Numbered from the stretch's first letter, positions 1 to 13,984 are shown. The stretch: 64,000 bases of DNA from Pseudorasbora parva (GCF_024679245.1 NC_090176.1:45775086-45839085); one strand, 5' to 3'. Notes: generated by a model from the sequence alone, not told the origin. Program-made: numbers and translations.

Positions 1-188
1 AATGATACTGACATTTACTCAGCCTGCTGAAAGCATTGAAGTTGAGTTAGACTGATACATTCCATTAAAGACATCAGTGGAAAAAGAAGAGAAATCCATT
101 ACGGATGAGCCAACATCTGGCCTGTCAATCTTATATTATTTTGACTGTATATTATTTTGTCCTTCTGTGACTGACCTGTGACTTAGAG

Positions 189-314
<126 letters not shown>

Positions 315-1250
315 AAAACGAACTTCTTTAAACACACATTTTGCCTTTAATGTTCATTAAATACTATATAGTATTTTTTGTTTTATGCTTTAAGACTATA
401 AAAGCATTTTTTCTCAAGGTTGGCGTTTTCAGCCCTGTTTGTAATGAAACAAAAGTACAAGGTTCGCTTTATTGTCATTCAGCACTTACAGATGTACAAG
501 GGAAAATGAACTATTGCTTCACCAATGGGGCCGTGGTGTGCAAAACAACAGCAATTAAGGGAAGGAAAAGAGTGATGAACACTTCCGTAACATGGAGCGA
601 ATGTGTATTGAGAATTTAGCAGCTTGAGGAACAGATGTGCGAATGAGAAGAACAGGGGTGGTGGGTCAGGGGACATATAATTAACTGTCAAAGACGATCC
701 GATGTGTGAGATCATCCATACACAAGAGGTCAAACTTAAATAATGTTAAATCTATGAATGACTCATCGGTCTTAATAGATGCTTTTGGCAGATGAAGGCT
801 AAAGCACTGTAGGTGGCTATCACACACCCACTAGATAAAAGAAATGAAAATGAAGGGGCTGCAATGAGTCATCTGTTTACATCAAGGTCATTATGATAAG
901 AAATCTGGTCATAAATGAACAGGTTCCAAAATTAATGACATGAATCAATGGCTTTGGAGCATTAATAAATTGATGCCGTTGCCAGCAACTTTATTAGAGG
1001 CTGCAACATAATACATGATTTAATCAATCTGTAAGTGTGATAATCTGGCCATCGCTGATGTAAGTAACGTGAGTGATTTCAATGAAACCGTGCACTAAAG
1101 AAAACATCTGTCGCGACTCGCAATGTGTCTTCTGATGGCTTTTAGCTTGAAAAAATATCAGAGTTTATCTCATTTCCTTAATCAGTGGTTTGGCCATGTA
1201 ATATTCCTCACATTAAACCACCAAACAATAATATCAAAAACATATAAATT
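315..1250. other. no recognised feature
   Basis: AT-rich unique-looking sequence. Short open frames here have no recognisable motif. I see no gene or repeat I can support. Confidence 0.5.
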
Positions 1251-1890
1251 AGGCAAGGCAAGGCATGGCAAGTTTATTTATATAGCTCATTTTATACACA
1301 ATGGCAATTCAAAGTGCTTTACATAGAAAGGAATTAAAATAGGGATAAAAATGCATAAGAAAAAGAATACAATGTAAAGAGAATTAAAAATAATAAAATG
1401 ATGATAACCAAAGAAAAGAACAAAGGTAAACTAAAACAGTTATAAAAATAATTTAAAAAATGATGCATAGATAAGGTGCAATCAGTCGGACGTACAGCGG
1501 CTCAGAGCTCATTCAGTAAATGCGCAGCTGAACAGATGTGTTTGGAGTCTGGATTTGAATGTGGCTACTGTTGGAGCACATCTGATCTGTTCAGGAAGCT
1601 GGTTCCAACTACGGCTGGCATAATAGCTAAAGGCAGACTCTCCTTGCTTTGAGTGAACTCTTGGTATTTCTAACTGACTTGATCCTGCTGATCTGAGTGA
1701 TCTGTTGGGTTTGTATTTAATCAGCATATCTGCGATGTATTGAGGTCCTAGCTCATTGAGAGATTTATAAACAAGTAATAGTACTTTAAAATCGATCCTA
1801 AATGTATCTGGAAGCCAGCGTAAAGACCTGAGGACTGGTGTGATATGGTCATATTTTCTGGTTCTGCGAGAGAGACCTCCCCTCCATATT
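1251..1890 (-). mobile_element. L2-type LINE, 3' fragment (RT C-terminus and tail)
   Basis: The minus strand encodes the end of a non-LTR retrotransposon reverse transcriptase, open from about 1888 to the stop near 1509. Readable motifs in order are SRTRKYDHITPVLRSLRWLP, FKVLLLVYKSLNELGPQYI and RSWNQLPEQI...FKSRLQTHLF, the usual C-terminal signature of L2-like fish LINEs. The 3' tail follows (on minus) with the typical AAAGCACTTTGAATTGCC block and ends in short TTGCC repeats near 1251-1270. The N-terminal RT and endonuclease are missing, so this is a 5'-truncated dead copy. The frame is intact over about 125 codons, so it is not very old. The family assignment is from memory. Confidence 0.88.
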
Positions 1891-2650
1891 AGGCACTTTT
1901 TACTATTTATTTATTTATTTATTAGTATTTGAGCGCATGGAGCGGCAAAAGGCGAATATCCGCACAACGCTGCCGCTGACGAACGTACACTGTGTTTAAA
2001 TGCTGCTCTATACAGCACTTTGACTCCGAATTTTGTTTTATACAATCGTATGATATGGAAACATTACAGGTTCTGTGTTGAATCAGCTGAAAACAGCCGC
2101 GAGCATGTATTCATGACGAGGTAAAGTGGAACACGGCAACACAAAAACGTTTCACTTAAGCAGAACCACAATTTATATTGCAGCCAACAGCGAAGAAATA
2201 TGGTGTTTTGGAAGAAACACTTATTAAAAATGTTGCTATATTACTTAAATTAATATTGCAGAATATAAATCATTTTTATAGAGGCTGTTTTTGTATTTTC
2301 TACAGGTGTTTACATGTTTTTTACTTACAAATATAATAGTTTATTATATATGTTTTATATAGTTTTAGAAACCATATAGCCATATAATAAGGAGCAAGGT
2401 TTGTACAGTCTATGTTTTTACCCCGTGACTACCATGATCTTACATTTAAATGAAACTGGCCTACAGTTAAACTATAGTCTATAAAACAGTTTTAAAGTCT
2501 GGATCCCATGAATTAAGGACAAAGCTTTTTTTTTTCCTCTTTAAAAGTTTTATTAACTTTTTAAAATAGATTTAATGAAATTGAATAACCTCATGAAAGA
2601 TAGATATCAGTGTCTTACTTAAATGATGTGTTAACTCTTGAAAAATATGA
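1891..2650. other. no recognised feature
   Basis: It begins with a TTTA-rich stretch directly abutting the LINE break, followed by sequence with no motif I recognise. Confidence 0.45.
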
Positions 2651-2880
2651 TTGTTCAACCCAAAAATGTGATCATTTACTCACCCTAATGTCATTCCGAA
2701 CCTAAATGAATTTATTTCTGTGTAGCATAAAATAAAATAATTTGAGTCTGTTTTTTTGTTCATACAATATTCAAATGGTAGCCTTGGCTTGGTTGCCAAC
2801 ATTCTTCAAAACATCTTATTTTGTGTTTCACAGAAGTCATACAGGTTTGGAACGACACGAGAGTGAGTAAATGATGACAG
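2651..2880. mobile_element. fold-back MITE copy
   Basis: Inverted arms pair 2672-2703 (TCATTTACTCACCCTAATG...) with 2843-2877 (...GAGTGAGTAAATGATGA). This is the very common fish palindromic repeat whose ends read roughly 'TTCACCCAAAAATG'. It is non-coding. The superfamily is not determined from this copy. Confidence 0.85.
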
Positions 2881-4809
<1,929 letters not shown>

Positions 4810-5390
4810 ATGCTTATGAACAAACTCACTGATTCTGAAGAGGTTCTGAGCGATGGTGAAAGCGGCATAATAAGACTGAATAATATCCCTAATCTACAAC
4901 TGAGTGAAGATGAAGAAGAATGTATCGGACTGGCGTCAGATGAGTTGGACCGTACGATATCAGAGGCTATTAGTAACATTTGATGGGGATAATTACAGAG
5001 AAATGGGGAAAATCCGTAACTTGTAAATGTTACACAAGGAGAAAAGAGAACTCTCTGCATGGGAGACAGTCCTGTAGCCAGAAGCTTTGTCCAAACATTA
5101 TGTACAACATATGGCTGGATTCTTCAGCTGCGGAAAAGAGTGGCAGGACATGCAAATTATTGGACGTTTAGAGGCAAACAGACGCAAAGTACAAACTTCG
5201 GAGTTGGTTACATCCACAACGAAGACCCTGACAAACAGAAAGGGTGCCCGAACTACTTATTTCATCAGCGGCAACAAGATCTGCAAAAATTATTTTCTGT
5301 TTCTTATGGGATGAGTTTACATAAACATCAAAGTTTGTCGTTTTGTGTTTCTTCTAAGAACACACAACCGTTATCTGATGTTTAGTCCAT
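4810..5390 (+). pseudogene. degenerate ORF, unidentified, probably transposon-derived
   Basis: An acidic reading frame opens at 4810 (start MLMNKLTDSEEVLSDGES) and stops at about 4983. After frame changes, a second coding-like stretch at about 5120-5310 reads RKGARTTYFISGNKICKNYF followed by a hydrophobic FLFLMG. The pattern of Arg-rich residues, then (Y/F)xIxGxxxC and then FLFL..G resembles a segment I have seen in uncharacterised metazoan transposon-linked proteins, but I cannot name the family. It carries at least one stop and one or more frameshifts, so it is not functional. The preceding 4066-4809 is AT-rich and could be the 5' part of the same element. A chance reading is also possible. 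Confidence 0.35.
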
Positions 5391-5639
5391 GTTTAGACCT
5401 TCCCATACCTACCTATTGTTATTAAATTAATCTTTAGCATCGTATCACTTGCCAAAAAAAAAAAAAAAACATTACTATCATGGGCTTTTAGATGGTAATG
5501 TTAGCATCTGCTATCCTTTATTATTAATAGTAAGCGGTCCAATTTTTCCTGTTGCATATGTTGTTGCTATGCAACCATGCAGCTTTACATGGGGGAGCTT
5601 TACAGGGGGTATGGCTTATCTAAATGATATGTAATAAGC

Positions 5640-6215
5640 CTTAATCTTTGATGACCAGCTGTCCTTCAAAGACAACTCGGTCATGCAGGTTTGCGTTGCA
5701 CAACATCAGGAAAATCAGACTGTTTTATGAAGCATGCAACACAGCTTTTTGTCCAAGCCCTGGTAATTTCTAGACTTGACTATTGCAATGCGCTTCTGGC
5801 TAGACTTCCATTATGTGCAATCAAATCGCTGTAAATGATCCAGAACACTGCGGCACGTCTTGTCTTCAATGAGCCCAAAAGGGCCCATGTCACACCCCTC
5901 TTGATCTCTCTGCATTGGCTTCCACTTGCTGCCCCATCAAATTCAAAGCTCTGACTCTTGCTCATGGATCCACCACAAGCTCAGCACCTGCATACTTCAA
6001 CTCAATCCTACGAGTTCCACCAGAATCCTTCGCTCAGCTAATGAGCGGAGGCTTGTGGCACCATCACAGAGAGGCATGAAATACCTCTCCAGAACTTTCT
6101 CATTCACTGTTCCTGGTTGGTGGATCGATCTTCCGACCTCCATGCGCACGACAGAATCCCACTTCATTCAAAAGACAGGTAAAAACTCATCTGAATTCCA
6201 TTCAGGGCACTAAGC
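5640..6215 (+). mobile_element. L2-type LINE, 3' fragment (degenerate)
   Basis: The plus strand, read across several frameshifts and stops, gives the C-terminal third of a fish L2-type reverse transcriptase. LIFDDQLSFKD is at about 5641. A 'SRLDYCNALLA'-like stretch is at about 5771, a 'HVTPLL.SLHWLP' core at about 5888, and 'SANERRLVAPSQRGMKYLSRTFSFTVPGWW' in the frame around 6030-6125. The reading is broken in at least three places, so this is an old dead fragment. It differs in sequence from the copies at 1251-1890 and 45480-47290, so it belongs to a different subfamily. Confidence 0.85.
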
Positions 6216-7889
6216 CCTTAATCTTATCATTAAAAAAACAAACTCTTTCTCCTCTATTTTTCTCTTTTCCCTCCCTATTCTAGGTTTTGCAACTCTGAGT
6301 AATATCAAAATCTCTGTATTTAGGGCACTTTTTGCATTTCTTCGCCTCTTCATGACAGATTGCTTCCTGTACTCCACAGTTGTAAGGAGTACAACCACAC
6401 CCAGCAGGTGAGAACGGGTGAGAATTCACAATCTTTAGAGGCCATTTCTCCCTTCGAAACTTTTTTAAATACCTACCTTTCAAATGGCCAAACTTCAAAA
6501 TATTTTCTCCAAATAATTTCAGATGTCCATGTGTTACACATCTTTGGAAAGCTTGAAGACTACATTTTCAGAATCTGTGAATAACTCAAAATGCCCCAGA
6601 ACCGAATTGTGTCCCTACTTTACGTGATTGTTCACATTTTTATAAAAAATAAATGTGAAACTTCTCACTTTTTTCACTTCAGAAATAATCTGCCAAGTGT
6701 CATCTTTAAAAAGGGCAAAACTTATTATTACTCTGTGCTCCAAAGCCTTAAAGATTTATGACCATATAAATTTGAAATTTATAGTCATATTCAGGTCCAT
6801 ACATAACGACAGCATAAATATAATTTAGTACCATAAAATCCCATAAAAATACAATATATTAAATAAAATATTATCAAACTAAAATATAGTACAATCATTT
6901 AACTCATAATAATAATAATAATAATTAAAAAGTAATAATAATTTCTGGCTGACACATGAACAGTACCAGATTGTTATGTTCTGCTCTTTTAAGATAGATG
7001 AATTTACCTTCATGGACTAAGTTACAAACTAATGTTCCACTTTACAGAATCTTTTCAAACCGAGTAACTCCTAGATAAACTGAGATATGTGTCTAGGTGC
7101 CTGATGAGAAGGTTATCCTCCATCGTCTCTGAGTGAGACAGCAGAAATAGACAGTAAAAGCGAGGCTCACATAACCAAGCCCTGATGCAGGCCCATCAGC
7201 TCCACTGCCTCGGGTCACACTTCAGCGACAGCAGCTCCCCTAAAAACAAAGGCGTGCGTTCAAAGCGCCCTGTCGGGTCTCATCTCGTCAAATTGGGGGA
7301 AGAAGCACCTCAACCTGAATTTACAAAAAAAAGCCTCTCGTGTTTCATCACCTGTATGGGCTTGGTTACAATCTGCTCTGGGCTCGGGCGCTCTTAGCCA
7401 CCCATTCTCAGTAATGGCTGAGGGCTTGTGTACACCCTCTGTCTTTAGCTGTCTCCCCTATAGATTAAGTGCTTAGATAGCAGCATGCACAGAAAAAAGA
7501 CGTTTACATGCAAACTTCTCTGATGTCTCTGTATGTGTGTGTGCGTATGTTTGACTGTTTTTACACTTGGACCAAATTACTTGGTCTGAATGAGTTTTAT
7601 TACACACCCCTAACCCGAAAGGTCACTTTTCACATTGTATATTTAGGTCTAAATCTTGGTATATTAATGTGAGCATCACCAAGCTGTAACAATACACCAA
7701 TTGCACTGTATAAAAAAGCCCAATCTCCTGAGCTCATTGTTTCTGCCTTAAATTAATACATTGTTTAAATTTCATATATATAAATTAAGAAATTCTGCAA
7801 AATTGTTTCTTGGATAATCAATCATTCTAAAATGTAATGTTGACACATGCATCTTTTATTAAGCTGCTTTGAAAGCTGCTTTTCGTTTA
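6216..7889. other. no recognised feature; short (AAT)n
   Basis: An (ATA)n tract lies at about 6906-6925. The block around 7170-7400 is more GC-rich than its surroundings but shows no exon I can defend. Confidence 0.45.
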
Positions 7890-8250
7890 CAAACCTGATT
7901 CCCAAGAAGTTGGGACAATGTACAAATTGTGAATAAAAAAGAAAGGCAACAATTTACAAATCTCATGAGCTTATATTTTATTCACACTAGAGTAAAGATA
8001 ACATATCAAATGATGAAAGTGAGACATTTTGAAATGTCATGCTAAATATTGGCTCATTTTGGACATTCCAAAAAAGCTACCCATTCCAAAAAAGTATGGA
8101 CAGGTAGCAACAAGAGGCTGGAAAAGTTAAATGTTTATATAAGGAACAGCTGGAGGACCAATTTGTAATTATTAGGTCAATTTGGAAACATTGGGTTTAA
8201 AAAGAGCCTTTCAGAATGACAGTGTCTCTCAGAAGTCAAGATGGGCAATC
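7890..8250 (+). mobile_element. Tc1-like transposon, 5' part
   Basis: It starts at CAAACCTGATTCCCAAGAAG and continues through AGTTGGGAC..., GGAACAGCTGGAGGACCAAT and CAGTGTCTCTCAGAAGTCAA, the 5' untranslated half of a common fish Tc1-like element. The expected transposase start codon ATGGGC is at 8241. Homology ends about 10 bp later, where an unrelated block begins. The end of the same element resumes at 8944. Confidence 0.85.
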
Positions 8251-8558
8251 GGCTTGGGCGTTCCCGTCATGAAACAAGAACGCCTACTGGGCATTCCTGG
8301 TTGCGTCTCATCGACCAATCGCGATGAGTTTCTCAAGGCACATGGGTATGATGTCATATGCGTGATTTTTTCTCCCCAAACCAGATCAGCGGAAGTGCCC
8401 AGCAACTGATTCTAAACATTTAATTTGGCCATGTCAATCACAATAACGATTGCATACACCCAACCCTGATCCCTAAACCTACCCATCACAAGAAACATTC
8501 TGTTTTTAAATTTTCAAAAAAACATAATTTAGTACGTTTATGAATCCATTTACATTGG

Positions 8559-8588
8559 ACACACACACACACACACACACACATACAC
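8559..8588. repeat. (CA)n microsatellite
   Basis: Pure CA dinucleotide tract. Confidence 0.95.
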
Positions 8589-8596
8589 ATACACAA

Positions 8597-8692
8597 ATAA
8601 TGGTTAATTTCGGCGTAAACATACACGAAGAATCACAAGCACACATAATGGTTCGTTTCGCTGTAGACATACACGCGGATAGCTCAAAATGC
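8597..8692. repeat. diverged 48-bp tandem duplication
   Basis: Two adjacent 48-bp units each begin ATAATGGTT and keep the order TTTCG...GTA.ACATACACG. They are about 70% alike. Confidence 0.7.
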
Positions 8693-8943
8693 GTACAGAT
8701 AACACACCACTTGGCTTTAGAAAGTGATGTGTATGTTTACGCAAAGTCATGATGTCATGTTTCAAGATCTTATTTTGAAACTTCTGTTTGAGAAAAACTA
8801 ACTAGCGGCAAATGTTGAACATGTTAATCCGGATGTTGACAGCAGTTCAGCAGACAAGGTGAAGAAGAAGAAGGGGGCGTTCCAGTCTGCGAAAACGGAA
8901 GCCCCCACAGCGCGATAACGGCCATTTGTGGCCGCAGTTGGGT

Positions 8944-8998
8944 GATATTGAAAGATTCACAGAATCTGGAACAATCTCTGTGCGTAAGGATCAAGGGT
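8944..8998 (+). mobile_element. Tc1-like transposase fragment
   Basis: GATTCACAGAATCTGGAACA and CTCTGTGCGTAAGGATCAAG encode 'RFTESGTISVRKDQG', the linker after the first helix-turn-helix of Tc1 transposase, collinear with the fragment ending at 8250. Homology stops at about 8998 and the catalytic DDE domain is absent. Confidence 0.85.
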
Positions 8999-9856
8999 TT
9001 TGACTAGGGTCGGCTTAGTATCAGAGCATCTAGGAACATTAGTTATTTATCAACTAGTTATATATATTTAACTAGATTAATTATGTATGGTTACAGGGGT
9101 CTAGTTATATATAATAATGTTCTTATTAGTTGCAGTTTTTGTGTGACAACCTGATTACACAGAGCATTTTCTAATGGTTTTTATTATTATTATTATTTAT
9201 TTAAGATTTAGTTATTTTATGCCCTAAACTAGTGTTTCCAGAACGTTCCAGGAACCAAATGTATTTTTTTTTTTTTTTCAAACAGAAAACCGACTAACCG
9301 GACTAACTAAGCTGTGATGTCAAACTGACTCGGCAAGAGCATGTGAAAGCACCCTTGATATTTATCCAACTTGATTTAACAACACTTCTTTTTCCTCTTC
9401 TATTTTTTTGTATCCAACAAATTGTAACATAAATAAAATGATGCTATAACATTAGTGAAAAGTCCGAGTGTTTTATTGGACTACGCAATATGACTTCATC
9501 CATAATTAAAATGTATACCTGCTGTATTCTCTGAAACGGTCGGTGGCCTCATCTCTTCCATCACATTCAAAGGAACCTGTGACAAAAACATTAGCAGAAA
9601 CGTCAGGGGAGGCTTTGTGAGTAACAAACAGAGTATATGTGTGCAGTTTGGCATAAGCCGTGATGACAGTGTTTGATTTTGTGATAACAAAGCTCATTAA
9701 AGCCCTGGGCCTGAAGCGTTACTTTAAATAAAAAGCCACCCTGACATTTATTCTTGAGAAGCATGTGCAAACATGCACAGCTTTTTATGCCCACTCCAGT
9801 TTCATAATGAGAGGTACTTAATCTTAATTATGATGTCGCAACAACATTCTCTTTCA
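8999..9856. other. no recognised feature
   Basis: AT-rich with a poly-T run near 9265. No gene seen. Confidence 0.45.

Positions 9857-9915
<59 letters not shown>
9857..9915. repeat. (CTTT)n microsatellite
   Basis: About 14 CTTT units. Confidence 0.97.
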
Positions 9916-9916
<1 letters not shown>

Positions 9917-10780
9917 TTAAATTTTTTCTAAACATGACTGTTCTAAACATCCTTTGATATTTGGTTTATCTGGTGTTTTCAATGATTGATTGGTGGTTTA
10001 TATATTTGCCAGCTCTAAACTCTTTGAATTTTAGAATTTTTTTACATGATTGTTTGCTATTTGTCTAGATACCGTGAGTTCAAATTAAACTGTCCTTATT
10101 TCAGGACAAATGAGAAAATTATTCAGACGTTGAATGTATTTGAAACTAGCTACTTTTAATGCTAGATCAATGTTTTGTTAAAGCCCTATTTTGGATGGGA
10201 CTAGTTTTCTAAATTCCGTTTGAATTATCACCCAACGTCTGTGAATTCATGAGCTGATATTATAAAACACTATTTAACTTCACAAGTTTATAGCAGTGGC
10301 TTACCTGGCACTCATATTAAGTATTTGAATTTTCCAAGATTTGGCTCTATCTATTGATTGTATATGTTATTTTATTGGTCAGATACCAACCATATTGAAA
10401 CTAAATGAAAGCATGCTGAAAATTGGTGTGCAAATGTTAGCTCAGGTAGGTCCAAAACATGCCTCTTTGCCTTCTGCAAAAAGGCTTCTTTTAAAAACAT
10501 GAAACAATCGTATTGACTGTTTAATCTAATAATCTTCTGTTGTTTTAAAAATGTCATCACAGAGTTTCTTATTAGTGCAAAGCAACATCTAAGTGCTGTC
10601 ATCATATATCTGATTGCTGTTCATATATCTGACTGCTTGTATTTATTGACAAAAATGTATACATGAGTATGCAGGGCATCGGCAATGATATGGAATTGAA
10701 CCGAAACGATGACATGATAATAGTAATCAAACTGAACCGAACCGTAAGACCAATGTAGATTCACACCCTTATTGGATTGC
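9916..10780. other. no recognised feature
   Basis: AT-rich. A 77-codon minus-strand frame at 10372-10605 has no motif. Confidence 0.45.
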
Positions 10781-11203
10781 CTCTGTGTTCATGCCTTGGA
10801 GAGCGGGCAACTCAAGGATGCCTTCAGTGGCTGTGTATGGGAGGGTGGGTAGCTCTGGGACAGACTCCATGGCCATGAACTGGCACAGCAACCTCTGGAG
10901 CAGCCTCTGTCACAGCATACTCTGAAGTGTGCGCAAGAATTTAATTCTCTGGGATTTCAGTTTCTGGAACAGACTTGGAATTGCAACCATTGGAAAAAAC
11001 ATGGGAATTTCTCTCACTGGAACAGACTTAGGTGTGGACTCTGGAGTGAGCTGAGGATGTTGGGATCGGAGAGTGGAAGATTTCTTAACTGCCACTCGGA
11101 TGGAAATAACTGCAGTATCTACCACTTTCACTCTCAGGTTGACGCTGTTTGAAAGCATCTTTAGAGTTTGAGTGAAAACTAAAGGATGGGTGAGATGGTC
11201 CAA
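10781..11203 (-). pseudogene. Pro/Val/Glu-rich degenerate coding-like stretch
   Basis: A 97-codon minus-strand frame (10910-11203) contains TPESTPKSVPVREIP. Just downstream, in another frame, is PELPTLPYTATEGILELPAL. Low-complexity Pro-Glu-Val repeats of this style occur in some fish retroelement-encoded proteins, but I cannot assign a family, and there is no protease, RT or integrase nearby. It may be a frameshifted remnant or a chance open frame in slightly GC-richer DNA. Confidence 0.25.
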
Positions 11204-12466
11204 AAGTTAGGGGATGTACAGGGTTAGGTAGCAAGAACTTGGAATGGTGCTGGATTGGGAATGGAGCGGGATCTTGGAATTAATTTATACAGAGGCGAAT
11301 GTATTCCCTCCATGAGTAGTTTCTCATCTCGGTCCAATGATTGTCTTAATCCAAATGATAGTCTTAAGGCTGGTATCATCAACAGATCAAGGCCAACTAA
11401 CAGAATTTGAGGGCATATTCCCCTAAGAGGAAGTCTTCTGTGGTGGAGATCAATGAAGGCTGCTGTTAAAACTACCTATACTTGATCTTACTTATTCTGT
11501 AACGGGTGGTAGCTGTATACTAAGTGGTGTAAATACTGATGTCACAGCAAGGAAAGGTTTCCTTTCAAAGCACTACAAATACTAAGGAATTGTTTTAGAA
11601 GGGATGCCGGAATCTACAGCCTATTTTGGATAATGATTATGCTGGGTAAACTCAACCCGATCTGCCGGCAATTTGTTTTCACCCTGCAGCTCAGGCTGGA
11701 AACCTGTACATTCATTTATCCTGCTTCTGTCACACTTTTGCAGGAAATAATCACAGACTGGCTTATCTACCTGGCCTGCTATTGGCAGCTTTAACACAAT
11801 GATGGATAGAGAAGGATGGATCAATGCCTGTTTATCATGCCTCTTGTGCAGTAGAATATATACATAGCAGACCCCCTAGATCAATGTTCAGTCTTAAAAG
11901 ATTGAGCTTGGTGTGGTGATAGCCAGACAAGATAATGCTTTCTCAGTACACAGAATGACTCTTTGCCAAAACTTGAGTTAGTGTGCTGTTTTTTTGCCCT
12001 ACATAGGCAGCATCCTAACTCAAATGAAACCACTTAAGTGATTTGGAATGTTCTACATAGTCAACAACTCTAATGATCATCATGTGAGTTTTATTAAACT
12101 AGTTATTTCTGTCTCAGTTGTTTCTCCTACAGTTCCCAGGAGACATTAGAATCAATACAAATGAGACAATTGTTGACATACAGTAAGAGCTATACACTGA
12201 ATGTGGATAGTAGCTCAGATGGTTTGGTCTTGGAACATTTTTGATTGAGAAATGTTTAAATTCTCTGTTGTCATCTCTGAGTTTTGATCAAACACTTTAG
12301 TTCCCTTGAAAAGTTTGAGCTATAGGTCTATGTGTTGAGATCTCTTCTGAAACTGACACATGCAAAATAAGTATGGCCTTTTAAAGATAAATGTCTGAGA
12401 AGCATCAGTCTCCAGTTCATCTTCATCTTCATGCAGTCTAATTGCTGTCTGTGAAAAAGCAACTAA
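11204..12466. other. no recognised feature
   Basis: No repeat, exon or RNA I can support. Confidence 0.45.
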
Positions 12467-12660
12467 TACACTCTTAAAAATAAAGGTTCTTTATTGACCT
12501 CTATTGTTTCACGAAGAACCTTTAAGATCTGTGGAATGTTCCCAACAAAAGATTCTCGATAGTGTTAAAAAGGTTCTTCAGATCATGTTTTTCACACAAA
12601 TACATTTATTTAAATGACTGACTGAACTTAAAATGGTTATTCTATGGAATTGCTCAACAA
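12467..12660 (+). repeat. 'aaaggttctt' fish MITE fragment
   Basis: It starts ACACTCTTAAAAATAAAGGT and has repeated AAGAACC/GGTTCTT motifs at 12484-12575, the left part of a well-known fish dispersed repeat with internal inverted GGTTCTT/AAGAACC blocks. The right end is missing. A shorter fragment of the same family is at 35300-35346. Confidence 0.8.
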
Positions 12661-13108
12661 AATGGAAAACCAAGTCTCTGTGTGTATGAATCAAGCCTCC
12701 GTATTGCTTTGATTACAGCATGAGACAATGACCTTGGTCAATGGGAGTGATCTGGTCGGGATCATCCAGGGTTGGACGCAACAATCAATAGATGTTTCTG
12801 CCAAGCTGTTGGGCTTACCCATGATGACCTAAGGGGCTTTCCTGCCCTTAATATCCTTCTTTTCTGTCTTTGATTGTTGCCTGTCTTCACTCTGGGATTT
12901 CCCTAGTGTCAGTCAGTGCCCTATTGCTCATCTTATGTCTCTCTAATCGCAATCAGATGGCGGTTTCATTTGAACATTGGGAGCCTCTCATTTAGGACAG
13001 AGCATTCCTGTAGTTCAAACAGCAAAGCATATCACTAACAAGGCCAGTGTCATGGCTTCAAAATACATGGAATGCATAAACTGTATTGCTTGAATAGTCA
13101 CTTTAGAT
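12661..13108. other. no recognised feature
   Basis: Unique-looking sequence, ending in the 8-bp target CTTTAGAT (13101-13108) of the next element. Confidence 0.5.
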
Positions 13109-13788
13109 CAGGGGTTTTCAAACTTTTTGTGTGTGTGGACCACTTCTTGTAATCAAAAATTTTTGCGGACCACCTCATAACACATAATAAAATATGTCTA
13201 CACACAGTCCTGCCTGAATTAATCCGCACCTCTAAATAGGCTTACTAGCACTAAAACTATAACTAGTCATCATATCAGTACAACAGGCTTGTTAAAGGCA
13301 AGATTATAGCACACAACGGCTGCCACATATTTAATTTATTTATTTACTCAAGCGCCCTAATGCTAAATAGCTTTCGCAGTATTTTCTCTTCAACCTCCTT
13401 TTCTTTGTTTTTTTTATGATGAACCTGGCTCATAGATGCATCCGACTCACTGTCAATCTCTTCATATTTTGAAACTTCTGCCTCTGTCTCTTTTCTCTTC
13501 AGAGAACCCATTGCTATTGACCGATCCATAACGGCACTGAACTTGAACGTCACGGCTGAGCGCCACTATAGGCTATTTTAGGAATCCCACAATAACTTGA
13601 TTATTTAATACATATGTTATATCAATATAGGCCTGCATATTCATTTTACTTTTTATTTTTTTATGGGAATTTCCTGGTAAAATGAAGGTAAAAAAATATT
13701 ATTTTATTTTATTTTGCCTTTCCACGGACCACCTGCAGTACCCTCATGGACCACTAGTGGTCCACGTACCACAGTTTGGGAATGACTG
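13109..13788 (-). mobile_element. hAT transposon, internally deleted, perfect 8-bp TSD
   Basis: The 680-bp element has hAT-type termini: CAGGGGTTTTCAAACTTTTT on the left, and on the right ...CAGTTTGGGAATGACTG. It is flanked by identical 8-bp duplications CTTTAGAT at 13101-13108 and 13789-13796. The outer sequences are rich in TGGACCAC / GTGGTCCAC motifs. On the minus strand it retains one short coding exon (next entry) but lacks the catalytic and dimerisation regions, so it would need a transposase in trans. The perfect TSD suggests a fairly recent insertion. Confidence 0.93.
13344..13553 (-). pseudogene. hAT transposase N-terminal remnant
   Basis: A 69-codon frame. From the internal Met it reads MDRSIAMGSLKRKETEAE, then an acidic/Ser stretch and a Lys/Glu-rich tail. 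The order MDRxxxxGSLKRK, acidic, then KK resembles the N-terminus of Charlie/ZBED5-like hAT transposases as I remember them. The BED zinc finger, RNase-H fold and hATC domain are absent. No function is expected. Confidence 0.6.
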
Positions 13789-13861
13789 CTTTAGATAATA
13801 GCATGCCAAATACATTAATGGTTTAGCCAACTTTAAGTTGACTAAAAAAACCTGCCCTTAA

Positions 13862-13887
13862 CCCCCCCCCCCCCCCCCAAAAAAAAG
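13862..13887. repeat. poly-C/poly-A tract
   Basis: Seventeen C followed by an A run. Length is likely unstable in assembly. Confidence 0.9.
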
Positions 13888-13984
13888 AACGACATGACAC
13901 AATCTTGCCATTTCACCAGCCAATTGAAAACTAGCTAGATCGCAAAATGAGCAAGACAGAAACAAATATTTAGTGTTTAATTAA

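Larger units (their letters stand above)
8251..8943. other. foreign block replacing early Tc1 transposase codons
   Basis: About 690 bp sits between two collinear pieces of one Tc1 element. Roughly the first 130 bp of transposase coding sequence expected here is absent, so this is an insertion with deletion or a gene-conversion patch. It contains (CA)n at 8559-8588 and a diverged 48-bp tandem duplication. The 3' end has a GAAGAAGAAGAAG run next to a GC-rich segment. No clear terminal inverted repeat is seen. Confidence 0.6.
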
